Assembly (NCBI RefSeq): GCF_003100395.1 | Contig: NZ_CP029210.1 | Location: forward strand, 1,798,001 to 1,862,000 | Reading direction: 5' to 3' | Source: Aquabacterium olei | Lineage (GTDB): Bacteria > Pseudomonadota > Gammaproteobacteria > Burkholderiales > Burkholderiaceae_C | Length of the DNA: 64,000 bases | Part shown: piece after piece, positions 26,948 through 36,283 of the stretch | Position numbering within the stretch: the stretch's first letter is position 1 | Layout: each line of letters opens with the position of its first letter | Notes under the pieces: model-generated | The model's database searches: none | What the model was told of the DNA's origin: nothing | What the model saw: the letters and a program-made list of their open reading frames with translations, nothing else | Position numbers and translations under genes: made by a program

Positions 26948-29688
26948 TGGACCTTGTCCCTCTCGCCGGGCGCCCTGAGCAGGCGCAACCCGTTGAACAC
27001 CACGACCAGGCTCGCACCCATGTCAGCCAGGATTGCCAGCCACAAGCTGGCGTGTCCCGTGAAGGTCAAGACCATGAACACCGCCTTGGTGCCGATGGCA
27101 AAGGCGATGTTGGCTCTCAGCACATTGCCCACCCGATGTGAGAGAGCGATGAACTCTGGCAACTTGCGCAGATCGTCTTGCATGAGCGCCACGTCTGCGG
27201 TCTCAATGGCTGTGTCAGTGCCTGCTGCGCCCATGGCGAAGCCGATGCTTGCCTTTGCAAGGGCTGGCGCATCGTTCACCCCGTCCCCGACCATGCCGAC
27301 TGGTCCTTGGGCGGCCATTGCCTCGATGGCCAAGAGTTTGTCATGAGGCAGCATTTCACCGCGAGCATCGCTGATGCCCACCTGAGCCGCGACCGCCTGC
27401 GCTGTCTTCTTGTTATCCCCAGTGAGCATGACCGGCTCGACCCCCAATTGCCTGAGCTGCGCGACGGCCACTTTGCTGCTCTCGCGGACCGTGTCGGCCA
27501 CGGCCAGCACGCCGAGGGCCTGTGTGGCCGTGGAGAGCACGACAGCGGTCTTGGCCTGGGCTTCCATCTGCTCAAGGAGTTGCAGTACGCGTTCGTTCGT
27601 CACCCCCAATTCATTGGCCAGCCGCTGATTGCCAATGTAGTAGGTCTCGCCGTCTATCGCCCCCTTCACACCGCGGCCAGCGAGCGCCTCAAAGGCCTGG
27701 ACATCGGCGTGCGGTTGGTCTCCATAGGCCCTGACGATGGCCGTGGCCACGGGATGCTCGGACAAGGCATCAAGGCTGGCAGCGATCCGGAGTACCTCCT
27801 GGCGCGAGAGCGGACCGAGCTCGACTGTGTCCGTGAGCACCGGTTTTCCATGGGTGAGCGTTCCGGTCTTGTCCAGTGCGACGGCCTTGAGCAACCGGCC
27901 TTGCTCCAGATACAGGCCGCCCTTGACGAGAATGCCTCGCTTCGCTGCTGCTGCCAGACCGCTGACCACTGTCACGGGAGTGGAAATGACCAGCGCGCAC
28001 GGACAGGCGATCACCAGCAAGACCAAGGCCTTGTACGTCCAGTCGTACCAGTCACCGCCGGCCACAAGAGGAGGAATGATGGCGATGCCTAGTGCAAGCA
28101 CAAAGACTGCTGGCGTATACACGCTGGCAAAACGATCGACAAACCGCTGTGTGGGCGCACGTTGGCCCTGTGCCTCTTGCACGGAGCGGGCGATGCGGTC
28201 CAATGTCGTGTCCCCCTTGCGGGCTCGAACCTCGAACTCAAGCGTTCCGCGCTCGTTGATGGTGCCCGCGTAGACCGTATCGCCTGGGTTCTTCTCCACG
28301 GGCATGCTCTCGCCGGTGATCGGTGCCTGATTGACTGCCGACTTGCCGGAGACAACCACCCCATCCAGCGCGATCCGCTCGCCTGGGCGCACTCGCACGA
28401 TGCCGCCGATGGTGACCGTGTCGGCCTTGACTTCGGCCCAGCGCCCATCGCTTTGGCGCAAGAGGGCCGTTTCCGGAGCCAGGTCCATCAGTTTGCGAAT
28501 GGCGTTGCGGGCTCGATCCAAGCTCATGGCCTCGATCATTTCGGCCACGCCGAACAGCCAGATGACCACTGCTGCCTCCGGCCACTGTCCAATCAACGCT
28601 GCGCCGATGACCGCGATGGTCATCAGGAGGTTCATGTTGAGCGACAGGGTGCGCAGCGCAATCCAGCCTTTGTGCAGGGTGGCCGTGCCCCCTAGTGCGA
28701 TGGCGGCCAAGGAGGCTGCAATCACGGGCATGGATGACTCTTCCATGCCCGAGAAGGCCAATGCCTCTGCACCCAGCGCCAAGACGCCTGCTGCGGCCAT
28801 TCGCAGCCATTCGGCTTTCGTGATGCCCGTGCCGAACTCCTTGGTGACAGCCGGCGCTGGATCATTGTGGTCCTGGAGCACAGGCGACAGCCCCAGACGC
28901 TCGATCGCCGCGGTGATGGGCGCCTCGCTCGGGAGACCATGGCTCACAACCAGCGTACGGCTCAGCAGGTCAAATTGAAGGGCGTCGACGCCAGCCATCC
29001 CCTCGAGCGCTTTGCGCAGCATGGCTTCCTCGGTGGGACAGTCCATCTTCTCGATGAGATAGGTCGCCTGGCCACGAGGGCTCGGCCCTGCCTCTCGCTC
29101 TACGCTTGCCTGCATACCAATCTCATGCAGGGCTGCGAGAATCCCCGCGAGATCCACTGAGGTGTGTTGCACGTCCAAACGGCGGTTCATCAGGTCGAAG
29201 TTGAGCTGCTCGATACCTTTGATCTTTTCCAGGCGCTTCCGAATGAGGCCCTCCTCGGTCGGGCAATCCATGTTGCTGATGAGAAGGCGCGAGGTGTTTC
29301 CAGTTGACGGAGGAGATGGGGGCGACGACGCAGCAACCGGTGCCCGGCAGCTGGTGACGCCGCTGCTCACCGTGGGCTTGCCGCAACCTGCGGGGCTGGA
29401 AGATTCGCCATCCTTTGCAACGGTTCCTTTGACTCCAATGGCAAGCAAGGCGTCTAGGATAGGCGTGGTGGAGCTGAGGCGATGCCGCACGGACAGCCTG
29501 CCCGTACACGAATCAAGTGAGAGATCCTCGATGCCGGTGATTTGACCCAGCTGAGCCCGCACAAGCGCTTCCGAACGCCGGTCCAAATCGGGTAGATCGA
29601 GCATCAGAACCGTGGGCGGGCCCTGTTGATCGCTGGCGCACGAACCGCAGGTGGCAGGCGCGGAAGTGGGTGCATCGTCAGTTTTCAT
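26944..29688 (-). CDS. cadA: Cd/Pb/Zn-translocating P1B-type ATPase (CadA/PbrA/ZntA type)
   Basis: 914 aa from the ATG at 29688 (GAGG 6 bases upstream). The long N-terminus has a Cys pair (TCGSC), one degenerate HMA-like domain (about 24-95), then two HMA domains carrying MDCPTEE (about 138-205 and 210-278) instead of the usual GMxCxxC, the form found in ZntA/PbrA-like pumps of Betaproteobacteria. The membrane site CPCALVISTP, the phosphorylation loop DKTGTLTHGKP and the hinge GDGVNDAPALA are all present. It pumps divalent soft metals from cytoplasm to periplasm. It is followed directly by lspA. A terminator (29769) stands between it and the upstream czcE-like gene, so it may need read-through or its own promoter. 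Confidence 0.9.
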   Translation of the reverse strand: MKTDDAPTSAPATCGSCASDQQGPPTVLMLDLPDLDRRSEALVRAQLGQITGIEDLSLDSCTGRLSVRHRLSSTTPILDALLAIGVKGTVAKDGESSSPAGCGKPTVSSGVTSCRAPVAASSPPSPPSTGNTSRLLISNMDCPTEEGLIRKRLEKIKGIEQLNFDLMNRRLDVQHTSVDLAGILAALHEIGMQASVEREAGPSPRGQATYLIEKMDCPTEEAMLRKALEGMAGVDALQFDLLSRTLVVSHGLPSEAPITAAIERLGLSPVLQDHNDPAPAVTKEFGTGITKAEWLRMAAAGVLALGAEALAFSGMEESSMPVIAASLAAIALGGTATLHKGWIALRTLSLNMNLLMTIAVIGAALIGQWPEAAVVIWLFGVAEMIEAMSLDRARNAIRKLMDLAPETALLRQSDGRWAEVKADTVTIGGIVRVRPGERIALDGVVVSGKSAVNQAPITGESMPVEKNPGDTVYAGTINERGTLEFEVRARKGDTTLDRIARSVQEAQGQRAPTQRFVDRFASVYTPAVFVLALGIAIIPPLVAGGDWYDWTYKALVLLVIACPCALVISTPVTVVSGLAAAAKRGILVKGGLYLEQGRLLKAVALDKTGTLTHGKPVLTDTVELGPLSRQEVLRIAASLDALSEHPVATAIVRAYGDQPHADVQAFEALAGRGVKGAIDGETYYIGNQRLANELGVTNERVLQLLEQMEAQAKTAVVLSTATQALGVLAVADTVRESSKVAVAQLRQLGVEPVMLTGDNKKTAQAVAAQVGISDARGEMLPHDKLLAIEAMAAQGPVGMVGDGVNDAPALAKASIGFAMGAAGTDTAIETADVALMQDDLRKLPEFIALSHRVGNVLRANIAFAIGTKAVFMVLTFTGHASLWLAILADMGASLVVVFNGLRLLRAPGERDKVQ

Positions 29689-29768
29689 AGGTGCCTCTTT
29701 TGCTGAACGGGTAAACCTGAAGTGGCCATGGAGCCGAGCGCGTGTCTTGCAGGGGCGCGTCGCGCAGC

Positions 29769-29797
29769 AAAAAAGGCCGCCCTTCTTCAGGGCGGCC
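29769..29797 (-). terminator. Rho-independent terminator between czcE-like and cadA genes
   Basis: GGCCGCCCT (29775-29783) pairs with AGGGCGGCC (29789-29797) around a 5-base loop; on the minus strand it is followed by six T residues. It lies 10 bases after the czcE-like stop and 81 bases before the cadA start. Confidence 0.88.
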
Positions 29798-29806
29798 TCC
29801 ATTACG

Positions 29807-30151
29807 TCATGACATGTCTAAATGACTGGCCCCGACGAAGACCTTGATCGATCTGGCGCCAAGAGAAGGGATCGCTTGGCTCAAATCGAAAGGCGTGAAG
29901 GAAAGGGTGTCGAACCGCCATATGACGTACTTCGTTTCGTTGCCATCCCTGATGGCCAACCTGACGGTCTCGAAACGTGTCACGTTGATCCAGCGAGTCG
30001 TAGGCAGGATCTCGATGGTCCGTTCTACTTCGGCCGTGGATGCAGGCGTTCCAAAGATCGAGGTCTTGGGTGTCGCAGCGGAGGACTGAGCAAACGCTTG
30101 GCTTCCGAGCGCGAAGGAAGCGGTCATGGCGAGTTGGATGATGAGCTTCAT
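29807..30151 (-). CDS. Second CzcE-family periplasmic protein
   Basis: 114 aa. Start at 30151 with AAAGGA 9 bases upstream. A signal peptide (LAMTASFALGSQAFAQ) precedes a CzcE-type domain: TTRWINVTRFETVRLAI, YVIWRFDTL and IKVFVGAS. It is the same length as the family member at 8621 but clearly diverged; in particular the VVCGETV segment there is VTRFETV here, so the Cys is absent. It is followed by a strong terminator and probably shares the MerR-type promoter at 30706 with the Cys-rich gene upstream. Likely to bind metal in the periplasm; the ion is unknown. Confidence 0.7.
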   Translation of the reverse strand: MKLIIQLAMTASFALGSQAFAQSSAATPKTSIFGTPASTAEVERTIEILPTTRWINVTRFETVRLAIRDGNETKYVIWRFDTLSFTPFDLSQAIPSLGARSIKVFVGASHLDMS

Positions 30152-30239
30152 GGATTTTTTCCTTTGTTTGGGTCGAGCTGACAATCAGCGAGTCCGCCGA
30201 TCAGCCATCGACCAAAGAATGACGTTGAGATGCCGCTGC

Positions 30240-30689
30240 TCATGGCAGGCATTGGTGCTGCGGCATGATGCTGGTCTCTGGGGCCGTCCTGGGCGGGCGC
30301 CTCGGGCCGGCTGGCCGGTGCGAGATGGGTTCGATCAACGGTGCAGGCTCCCATATGGACGGCAACGCAGGTTCTAGCGCCTCGGAGTGGGCCCCCGGAA
30401 GTCCCAGGGTTGTGCAACAGGCCTCACAAACGCACGGTTCTGCTGGAGCCTGGCATGCGTGCGGTACCGCCGCGAGCTCATCCTTGACTCCGTCAAGCTT
30501 GCTGAATGGCGGGCAACAACGTGATGCAGGAGGGCAGAATTGGGTATCAAAGTCTCCCGAAAATGACTTAGCCGACTCATGAACACCTAGCTCTCGCGCC
30601 TCAGCGCCGCCGCTTCCCGCCATGGTCATGGCGAGAGCAAGCCATAGCAGCAGTGATTGGAGAAGATTGGCCATTGAGGACAGGTTCAT
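30240..30689 (-). CDS. Exported Cys-rich protein of unknown function
   Basis: About 149 aa from the ATG at 30689; the ATG at 30674 is an alternative. A start further upstream (30707) would precede the predicted transcript start of the promoter at 30706-30736 and is unlikely. It has a signal-peptide-like segment (LLQSLLLWLALAMTMAG), then a Cys-rich mature part: CPPASRCCPPF and CQAPAEPCVCEACC, about ten Cys in all, and a Pro/Arg-rich tail RPAGPRRPPR. The tail and context recall CzcI-like small proteins, but similarity is too weak to name it. Candidate thiolate metal binder in the periplasm. Confidence 0.5.
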   Translation of the reverse strand: MNLSSMANLLQSLLLWLALAMTMAGSGGAEARELGVHESAKSFSGDFDTQFCPPASRCCPPFSKLDGVKDELAAVPHACQAPAEPCVCEACCTTLGLPGAHSEALEPALPSIWEPAPLIEPISHRPAGPRRPPRTAPETSIMPQHQCLP

Positions 30690-30705
30690 TTGAAGCAAGC
30701 ACACC

Positions 30706-30736
30706 ATTTAAAACGCTGTGCCAACTCCAGGGTCAA
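30706..30736 (-). promoter_or_regulatory. MerR-family promoter with 19-bp spacer upstream of the Cys-rich gene
   Basis: On the minus strand: -35 TTGACC (30731-30736), 19-base spacer (30712-30730), -10 TTAAAT (30706-30711). The spacer starts CTGGAG and ends ACAGCGTT, giving a partial dyad with ACC. Predicted start of transcription near 30699, just upstream of the ATG at 30689. Confidence 0.65.
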
Positions 30737-30773
30737 GTAGTAAATTAGTCAATTCGTCGCCACCTCGCAACGT

Positions 30774-31394
30774 CTAAGAGGCGTCTGCCTCGCCAACCTG
30801 AGTGCTTTCGCGCGCTTCGGCAAGGATCTCTCGGCCACCTTTGAACGCGATGGCGCTCACCACCATTCCAAGAATCAGATCCGGCAAGTTCGAACCCAGC
30901 CACATCACCAGCGCACCCGATGCGACGATGGCCAGGTTCACGATCGAATCGTTGCTTGTGAAGATCGAGGATGCTTTGAAGTTGACGTCCTCGCCCTTGT
31001 GTCGCTTGAGGAGCCTGAGGCAGAACAGGTTCATGCCGGCATTGACCGCCGCCATGGTCATCATGGCCGGTCCAAGAGGCGCTTCGCCCCCGAAGAAGCG
31101 CCGCAGGACTTCGCTGAGCATCAACACTGCGAGCCCGATCAGGAGCCAGCCAGACAGGCGAGCTGCCCTTGCTTTGATGGCGGCTGAGCGGCCAACAGCG
31201 TAAAGGCTCACGCCATAGACAGAGGCGTCGGCAAGGTTATCAAGCGCTGCTCCCATCACGGCCGTCGAGGACGCCCACGCGCCCACGGCGAATCCGGCGA
31301 TACATTGAGCAAGGTTGATCAGGAGTACCTGCCAGAGAATGCGCCTGTCCGAAGCCTGTCGGCCGTCCAGGCCATGATCGTCGTCGTTACTCAT
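30774..31394 (-). CDS. CDF-family cation transporter, short form
   Basis: 206 aa from the ATG at 31394 (GGAGGG 8 bases upstream). Six membrane helices with the CDF metal-site signatures: ALDNLADASVYGVSLYA in helix II (Asp-x3-Asp type) and SNDSIVNLAIVASGALV in helix V. The usual C-terminal cytoplasmic metallochaperone-like domain is nearly absent, as in short CDF proteins. It would exchange Zn/Cd (or similar) for protons across the inner membrane, towards the periplasm. It has its own MerR-type promoter (31450-31480) with the closest fit to a Cd/Pb operator in the window. Confidence 0.82.
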   Translation of the reverse strand: MSNDDDHGLDGRQASDRRILWQVLLINLAQCIAGFAVGAWASSTAVMGAALDNLADASVYGVSLYAVGRSAAIKARAARLSGWLLIGLAVLMLSEVLRRFFGGEAPLGPAMMTMAAVNAGMNLFCLRLLKRHKGEDVNFKASSIFTSNDSIVNLAIVASGALVMWLGSNLPDLILGMVVSAIAFKGGREILAEARESTQVGEADAS

Positions 31395-31449
31395 CAGTAT
31401 TCCCTCCAAGGGCAGCGGACCAATGGGCCAATTTGAATCTTGGTGAGGC

Positions 31450-31480
31450 ATTTGAAACCCTGTACCCAGTAGAGAGTCAA
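31450..31480 (-). promoter_or_regulatory. MerR-family (CadR/PbrR/ZntR-like) promoter upstream of the CDF gene
   Basis: Minus strand: -35 TTGACT (31475-31480), 19-base spacer, -10 TCAAAT (31450-31455). Across the -35 and spacer lies the dyad ACTCTCTAC-TGG-GTACAGGGT, with 7 of 9 positions paired. The layout is very close to published Cd/Pb/Zn MerR-type promoters. The left end of the IS3 element begins only 32 bases further upstream. Confidence 0.75.
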
Positions 31481-31551
31481 GGGGTACGCGACCATCATCC
31501 TTTCCCCTATACTGAACCGCCCCGGCTTCTGCGGAGGCCAGTTGCTTTGAG

Positions 31552-32777
<1,226 letters not shown>

Positions 32778-32867
32778 CTTGGCTCCATCATCTCAAACGA
32801 GGGAGCCTCCTTCAAAGCCGGGGCGGTTCAGTTTGCCTGGCGGGCGTTGCCTTGACCTGCGATATGG

Positions 32868-33248
32868 CTAAAGCCATATCCAGAGTGCTGTACAGACCCC
32901 AATCCAGATAAGCACGATCAGAACCGCACCAAAACGGCTGCTTGGTTTGGATCCCTGCACTTTCAGCCAGTTGTCAGCCTGTTCGCGGCAGATGACCAAA
33001 ACCTCAGCGGGCAAGAGCCGAATGGTCAGCCAGATGAGACAAGGCAGCAGCAACACATCATCCACGTAACCGAGCACCGGGATGAAGTCCGGGATCAAAT
33101 CGATAGGACTGAGTGCATAGGCCACGACGAAAAGACCGATGGCTTTCGCATACCACGGCGTTGCCGGGTGTTTGCCAGCGAACCAGAGCGTCACACCCTC
33201 TCGCTTGATCCGCCTTGCCCAGTCTCTGAGCTTTCCGATGATGTTCAT
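32868..33248 (-). CDS. DUF1232 (YkvA-like) membrane protein
   Basis: 126 aa from the ATG at 33248; the ribosome-binding site is weak. The DUF1232 core is clear: WYAKAIGLFVVAYALSPIDLIPDFIPVLGYVDDV (residues about 31-64, split here as the mark SPIDLIPDFIPVLGYVDD), followed by LPAEV and a C-terminal hydrophobic helix. Often found beside metal transporter genes in Proteobacteria, but its function is unknown. Its stop lies inside a 20-base perfect hairpin sequence (32861-32880). Confidence 0.85.
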   Translation of the reverse strand: MNIIGKLRDWARRIKREGVTLWFAGKHPATPWYAKAIGLFVVAYALSPIDLIPDFIPVLGYVDDVLLLPCLIWLTIRLLPAEVLVICREQADNWLKVQGSKPSSRFGAVLIVLIWIGVCTALWIWL

Positions 33249-33339
33249 GCTATCGAGAATGCCACATACGCGCTCGGGCTTGACGTCGCATGAAGTCGCG
33301 AGAGCATGAACCATCGCATGTTCATGAAGGAGCGCCACC

Positions 33340-34623
33340 ATGGTCAAAACCACTGTCACCGTCCAGGGCGGTTCGGCGGCCCTGCCGACCCTGCTCGGGC
33401 AAGGCCCCGCCCGCATCCCCACAGGCGGAAAGATCCGCGCAGGCATCAAGGTGCTCACCCGCAAGGCGGCGGAGCAGCCCCAGGCTCAAAGCCTCTACGA
33501 CGAGGGCGTTGAAGCCGGCCAGTCCTTCGACCAGATCGAGCGCGCCATCGTGGGTGCGCTCCCGCATCTCAAGTCACCGCTGATCCCGCGCAACGTGCCC
33601 TGGTTCACCGTGCGGGCACAAGACTTCCCCAATCCCGAGACGCCGAAGCAAATCCTGGAGGCCTATGGCGAGGACCGCGGAGACGGCCTTCACCTCTATC
33701 GCTTCCCCATCGTATTTCCGTCCGACCAATGGCAAACCGTGATGCCGCACGAACTCGCGGCCTGGGGCGCGCAGGACAAGCGCTACTGGTCGCAGTACTC
33801 GGCCGATGGGCGTGTGCGGCACTGCATGTGCCACGCGCCGGTGCCCATGGACAACACGGGGCGGCGCGCCATCCGCATCTTCGGTGGGCGCAAGACGGTT
33901 CCGCGCGAAGACAACGGCGGCATCTGCGAGCCCGAGTCCTGCCCCGACTACCAGCAGCGGCGCTGCAACCTGACCGGGCGGTTCCTATTCTTCATCCCAG
34001 GCATCCGATCCATCAGTGCGTTCGAGTTGCCCACCAACAGCTTCTACGCCATGAATGCGGCCATCCAGAAGTTCGAAACCATCGGCTTTCTGCGTGGCGG
34101 TCGTATCTCTGGCTTTCTGGATCGCCAGCGCACCCCGTTCTACCTGACCAAGCGTTTGATGGAGGTCGCCCATATCGATGAGACGGGCCTACCCACACGT
34201 GTGCCTCAATGGATCATTGAACTGGAAGCGCCTGTGGATGTGACCGCCCTGCTGCGTGACAGGGAGGACGAAGACACGGCCATTGTTCAGGCTCAACTGG
34301 CCACCCAGGTCCTGGATGGGGCGCCAAGGTGGGAGGGTGCTGGTGCAGATGTGGATACCGTTGTGGAGACGGTGATCGCCGATGCACCCAAGGACATCCC
34401 GCTCCATGACGGGGATCTCACCTTGGAACACCTCCTGGTGCGTGCCCAAGCCTATGGCATTGCCGCCGAGCAGTACCAAGCCTACGCCGACCGACGGTGG
34501 GGCCGAGGATGGCGGCTCAACCCGCATGGGCGCCGCCGGGCCTGGGATGAACTGGATCGCTATCGCAACGACCCGCAGGGCTACCTCGACAAGATCGAGA
34601 GTGAACTGCACAGAGTGTCATGA
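33340..34623 (+). CDS. Gp3-like/recombination-directionality-factor-like ICE protein
   Basis: 427 aa. The middle (residues about 95-250) looks like the Gp3-like RDF domain of phages and ICEs: PIVFPSDQWQTVMPHELAAW, a Cys cluster RHCMCHAP and CEPESCPDYQQRRCNLTGRFLFFIPG, then FELPTNSFYAMNAAIQKFE. The four-Cys cluster probably binds zinc. In ICE genomes the protein is often labelled hydrolase or metal-binding. If the RDF relation holds, it could control the direction of integrase action; alternatively it takes part in DNA replication or repair with the nuclease-like gene that follows 12 bases later. Confidence 0.6.
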   Translation: MVKTTVTVQGGSAALPTLLGQGPARIPTGGKIRAGIKVLTRKAAEQPQAQSLYDEGVEAGQSFDQIERAIVGALPHLKSPLIPRNVPWFTVRAQDFPNPETPKQILEAYGEDRGDGLHLYRFPIVFPSDQWQTVMPHELAAWGAQDKRYWSQYSADGRVRHCMCHAPVPMDNTGRRAIRIFGGRKTVPREDNGGICEPESCPDYQQRRCNLTGRFLFFIPGIRSISAFELPTNSFYAMNAAIQKFETIGFLRGGRISGFLDRQRTPFYLTKRLMEVAHIDETGLPTRVPQWIIELEAPVDVTALLRDREDEDTAIVQAQLATQVLDGAPRWEGAGADVDTVVETVIADAPKDIPLHDGDLTLEHLLVRAQAYGIAAEQYQAYADRRWGRGWRLNPHGRRRAWDELDRYRNDPQGYLDKIESELHRVS

Positions 34624-34635
34624 GGGAGAAGCACC

Positions 34636-35898
34636 ATGGTTCGCATCGCGCACTTTTCTGACCTTCACTACGGCCCCAAGAACCTGATCGAGGCCGACCG
34701 CTGTTTCGGGACAGCCATCGACATGGCCATGGCCTCAGGTGTGCAGGCTGCGGTGCTGTCCGGGGATTCAACCGATCACGCCCTGGACTTGCATTCGCCC
34801 GCAGCCGAACGCCTGGTGGCGCAGGTGCGTCGCCTGGCAGACCACTGCCCGGTGCTGATGCTGCAAGGCACGTTCTCTCACGAGCCTCCTGGCACCCTGT
34901 CCATCTTCAAATCTCTGGGCGGGCGTTACCCTGTTCATGTGGCCGACCAGATTGGACAGGTGGCGCTGATGCCGAATGGCTGTTGGCAGGTTTCGGAAGG
35001 CTGGCGCTTCGATGTGCTGCCGGATGGGCTCATGACCCTTTTCAGCTGCGTGCCCACGGTCAACAAGGCTGCTGTGGCGGCCACGGTGGGGGCGGGGGCT
35101 GCTGCCGAGGCAGTGGGCGAGCACCTGGCCTTACTGCTGGCCGGGTTTGCCGAGAGCCACCGACGCGCTCAGTCCTTAGCCGTGCCGTCCATCGGCGTAT
35201 CGCATGGCACCGTCTTTGGTTGCCTGAGCGAGCACGGCGTGCCCATGGCCGGATTCGACCACGAGTTCACCACGGGCGCATTGTTCGCTGCTGAGGCCCA
35301 GGCTTTCATGCTGGGCCACATCCACCGACATCAGGCGTGGGACTGTGACGGACGGCATGGGCGGCAGCGCATCGCCTATGCGGGCTCCATCGGGCGCTTC
35401 CACTATGGGGAGGATGGCGACAAAGGCTGGTTGCTTTGGGAGGTGGGTGCTTCGTCAGCGGTCTGCACGCTGCAGCCGACACCTGCTCGGCGGACTGTGG
35501 ATATTGTGTTTGACGGCAAGCCTGACATCAATGCCTTACGGGATGCCTTGGCGCAACAGGACGTTGCCGGGGCGTTCGTGCGTGTCCGGTGGACGGTGGC
35601 GGACGAAGATCGCCATGAGGTCAATCGCCAGGCCATTCAGGAGGCGTTGGGTGCGGCAGCTGAAGTCAAGTTAGAAGGGCGCATCGTGCCGGTTGTGCGG
35701 ACCAGAGCGGCGGGCATTTCGCAGTTGGACAGTTTGGAACAGAAAGTCACGGCTTGGGCGCAGGCAACGGGTGTTCAGCATGCGGGGCTGCTGAGATGCC
35801 TTGGTGAATTGGTGTGTTCACAGCCCGATGAAATCGCTGGCAGAATTTTGGAAGCGAAATGCCTAAGTTGCGGTGATGGTGGCATCAAGGGCGTATGA
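34636..35898 (+). CDS. SbcD/Mre11-like metallophosphoesterase
   Basis: 420 aa, 12 bases after the preceding gene, with GGGAGAA before the ATG. Calcineurin-type metal-site motifs in order: IAHFSDLHYG (D-x-H), VLSGDSTDHA (GDxxD/H), LMLQGTFSHE in place of the usual GNHD/E, SHG and LGHIHRHQ (GHxH). The change of GNH to QGTFSH removes the canonical Asn, although His remains. SbcD-type enzymes trim DNA ends; here it could process ICE DNA ends or protect the element. No SbcC-like ATPase gene follows. Confidence 0.8.
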   Translation: MVRIAHFSDLHYGPKNLIEADRCFGTAIDMAMASGVQAAVLSGDSTDHALDLHSPAAERLVAQVRRLADHCPVLMLQGTFSHEPPGTLSIFKSLGGRYPVHVADQIGQVALMPNGCWQVSEGWRFDVLPDGLMTLFSCVPTVNKAAVAATVGAGAAAEAVGEHLALLLAGFAESHRRAQSLAVPSIGVSHGTVFGCLSEHGVPMAGFDHEFTTGALFAAEAQAFMLGHIHRHQAWDCDGRHGRQRIAYAGSIGRFHYGEDGDKGWLLWEVGASSAVCTLQPTPARRTVDIVFDGKPDINALRDALAQQDVAGAFVRVRWTVADEDRHEVNRQAIQEALGAAAEVKLEGRIVPVVRTRAAGISQLDSLEQKVTAWAQATGVQHAGLLRCLGELVCSQPDEIAGRILEAKCLSCGDGGIKGV

Positions 35899-36178
35899 GC
35901 CGCGAATGGTGTCTAGCGATGACGTTCTGCTGTGTCGATCTACCGTTCCGCAGTCATACACGTGCAGGGTGGATGAGGGGTGCCATCGACCAACGCGGAT
36001 CTGCCATGAGCAGTCGTTGTGCCCACGCACCTGAGCGGCAGGCCAAGGCTGATCTGCGACATTCGCGGGTGGTTCCTGGACGGCAGCGACTGCCAATAGC
36101 GAACATTGAGGGCCGGTGGCCTCAACCGACTGCTTTGCAACTAACACCAGTCGCTCGACGGCACTGCAGGCAGCAAGC

Positions 36179-36221
36179 CGGTTTGAATGGTCGCTCTGCG
36201 CAGAGTGACCGGCTCAAACCG
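36179..36221. repeat. Imperfect 43-base palindrome
   Basis: CGGTTTGA (36179-36186) pairs perfectly with TCAAACCG (36214-36221), and inside it GGTCGCTCTG (36189-36198) pairs with CAGAGTGACC (36201-36210) with one mismatch, closing on a two-base centre. It could form a long hairpin. Confidence 0.7.
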
Positions 36222-36283
36222 ACCCGTAGCGTAAGTTGGATCGCCCGCTATGAAATTGCGCTACGCAGGGACAAGCGGTCGGT

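Noticed and set aside
32852..32882. TTGACC-19-TATCCA on the plus strand with the 20-base palindrome GATATGGCTAAAGCCATATC (32861-32880)
   Set aside because: It has MerR-type spacing, but the dyad is off-centre and overlaps the -10, and it reads into the 3' end of a gene on the other strand. More likely a chance match or a hairpin at the end of the DUF1232 gene.
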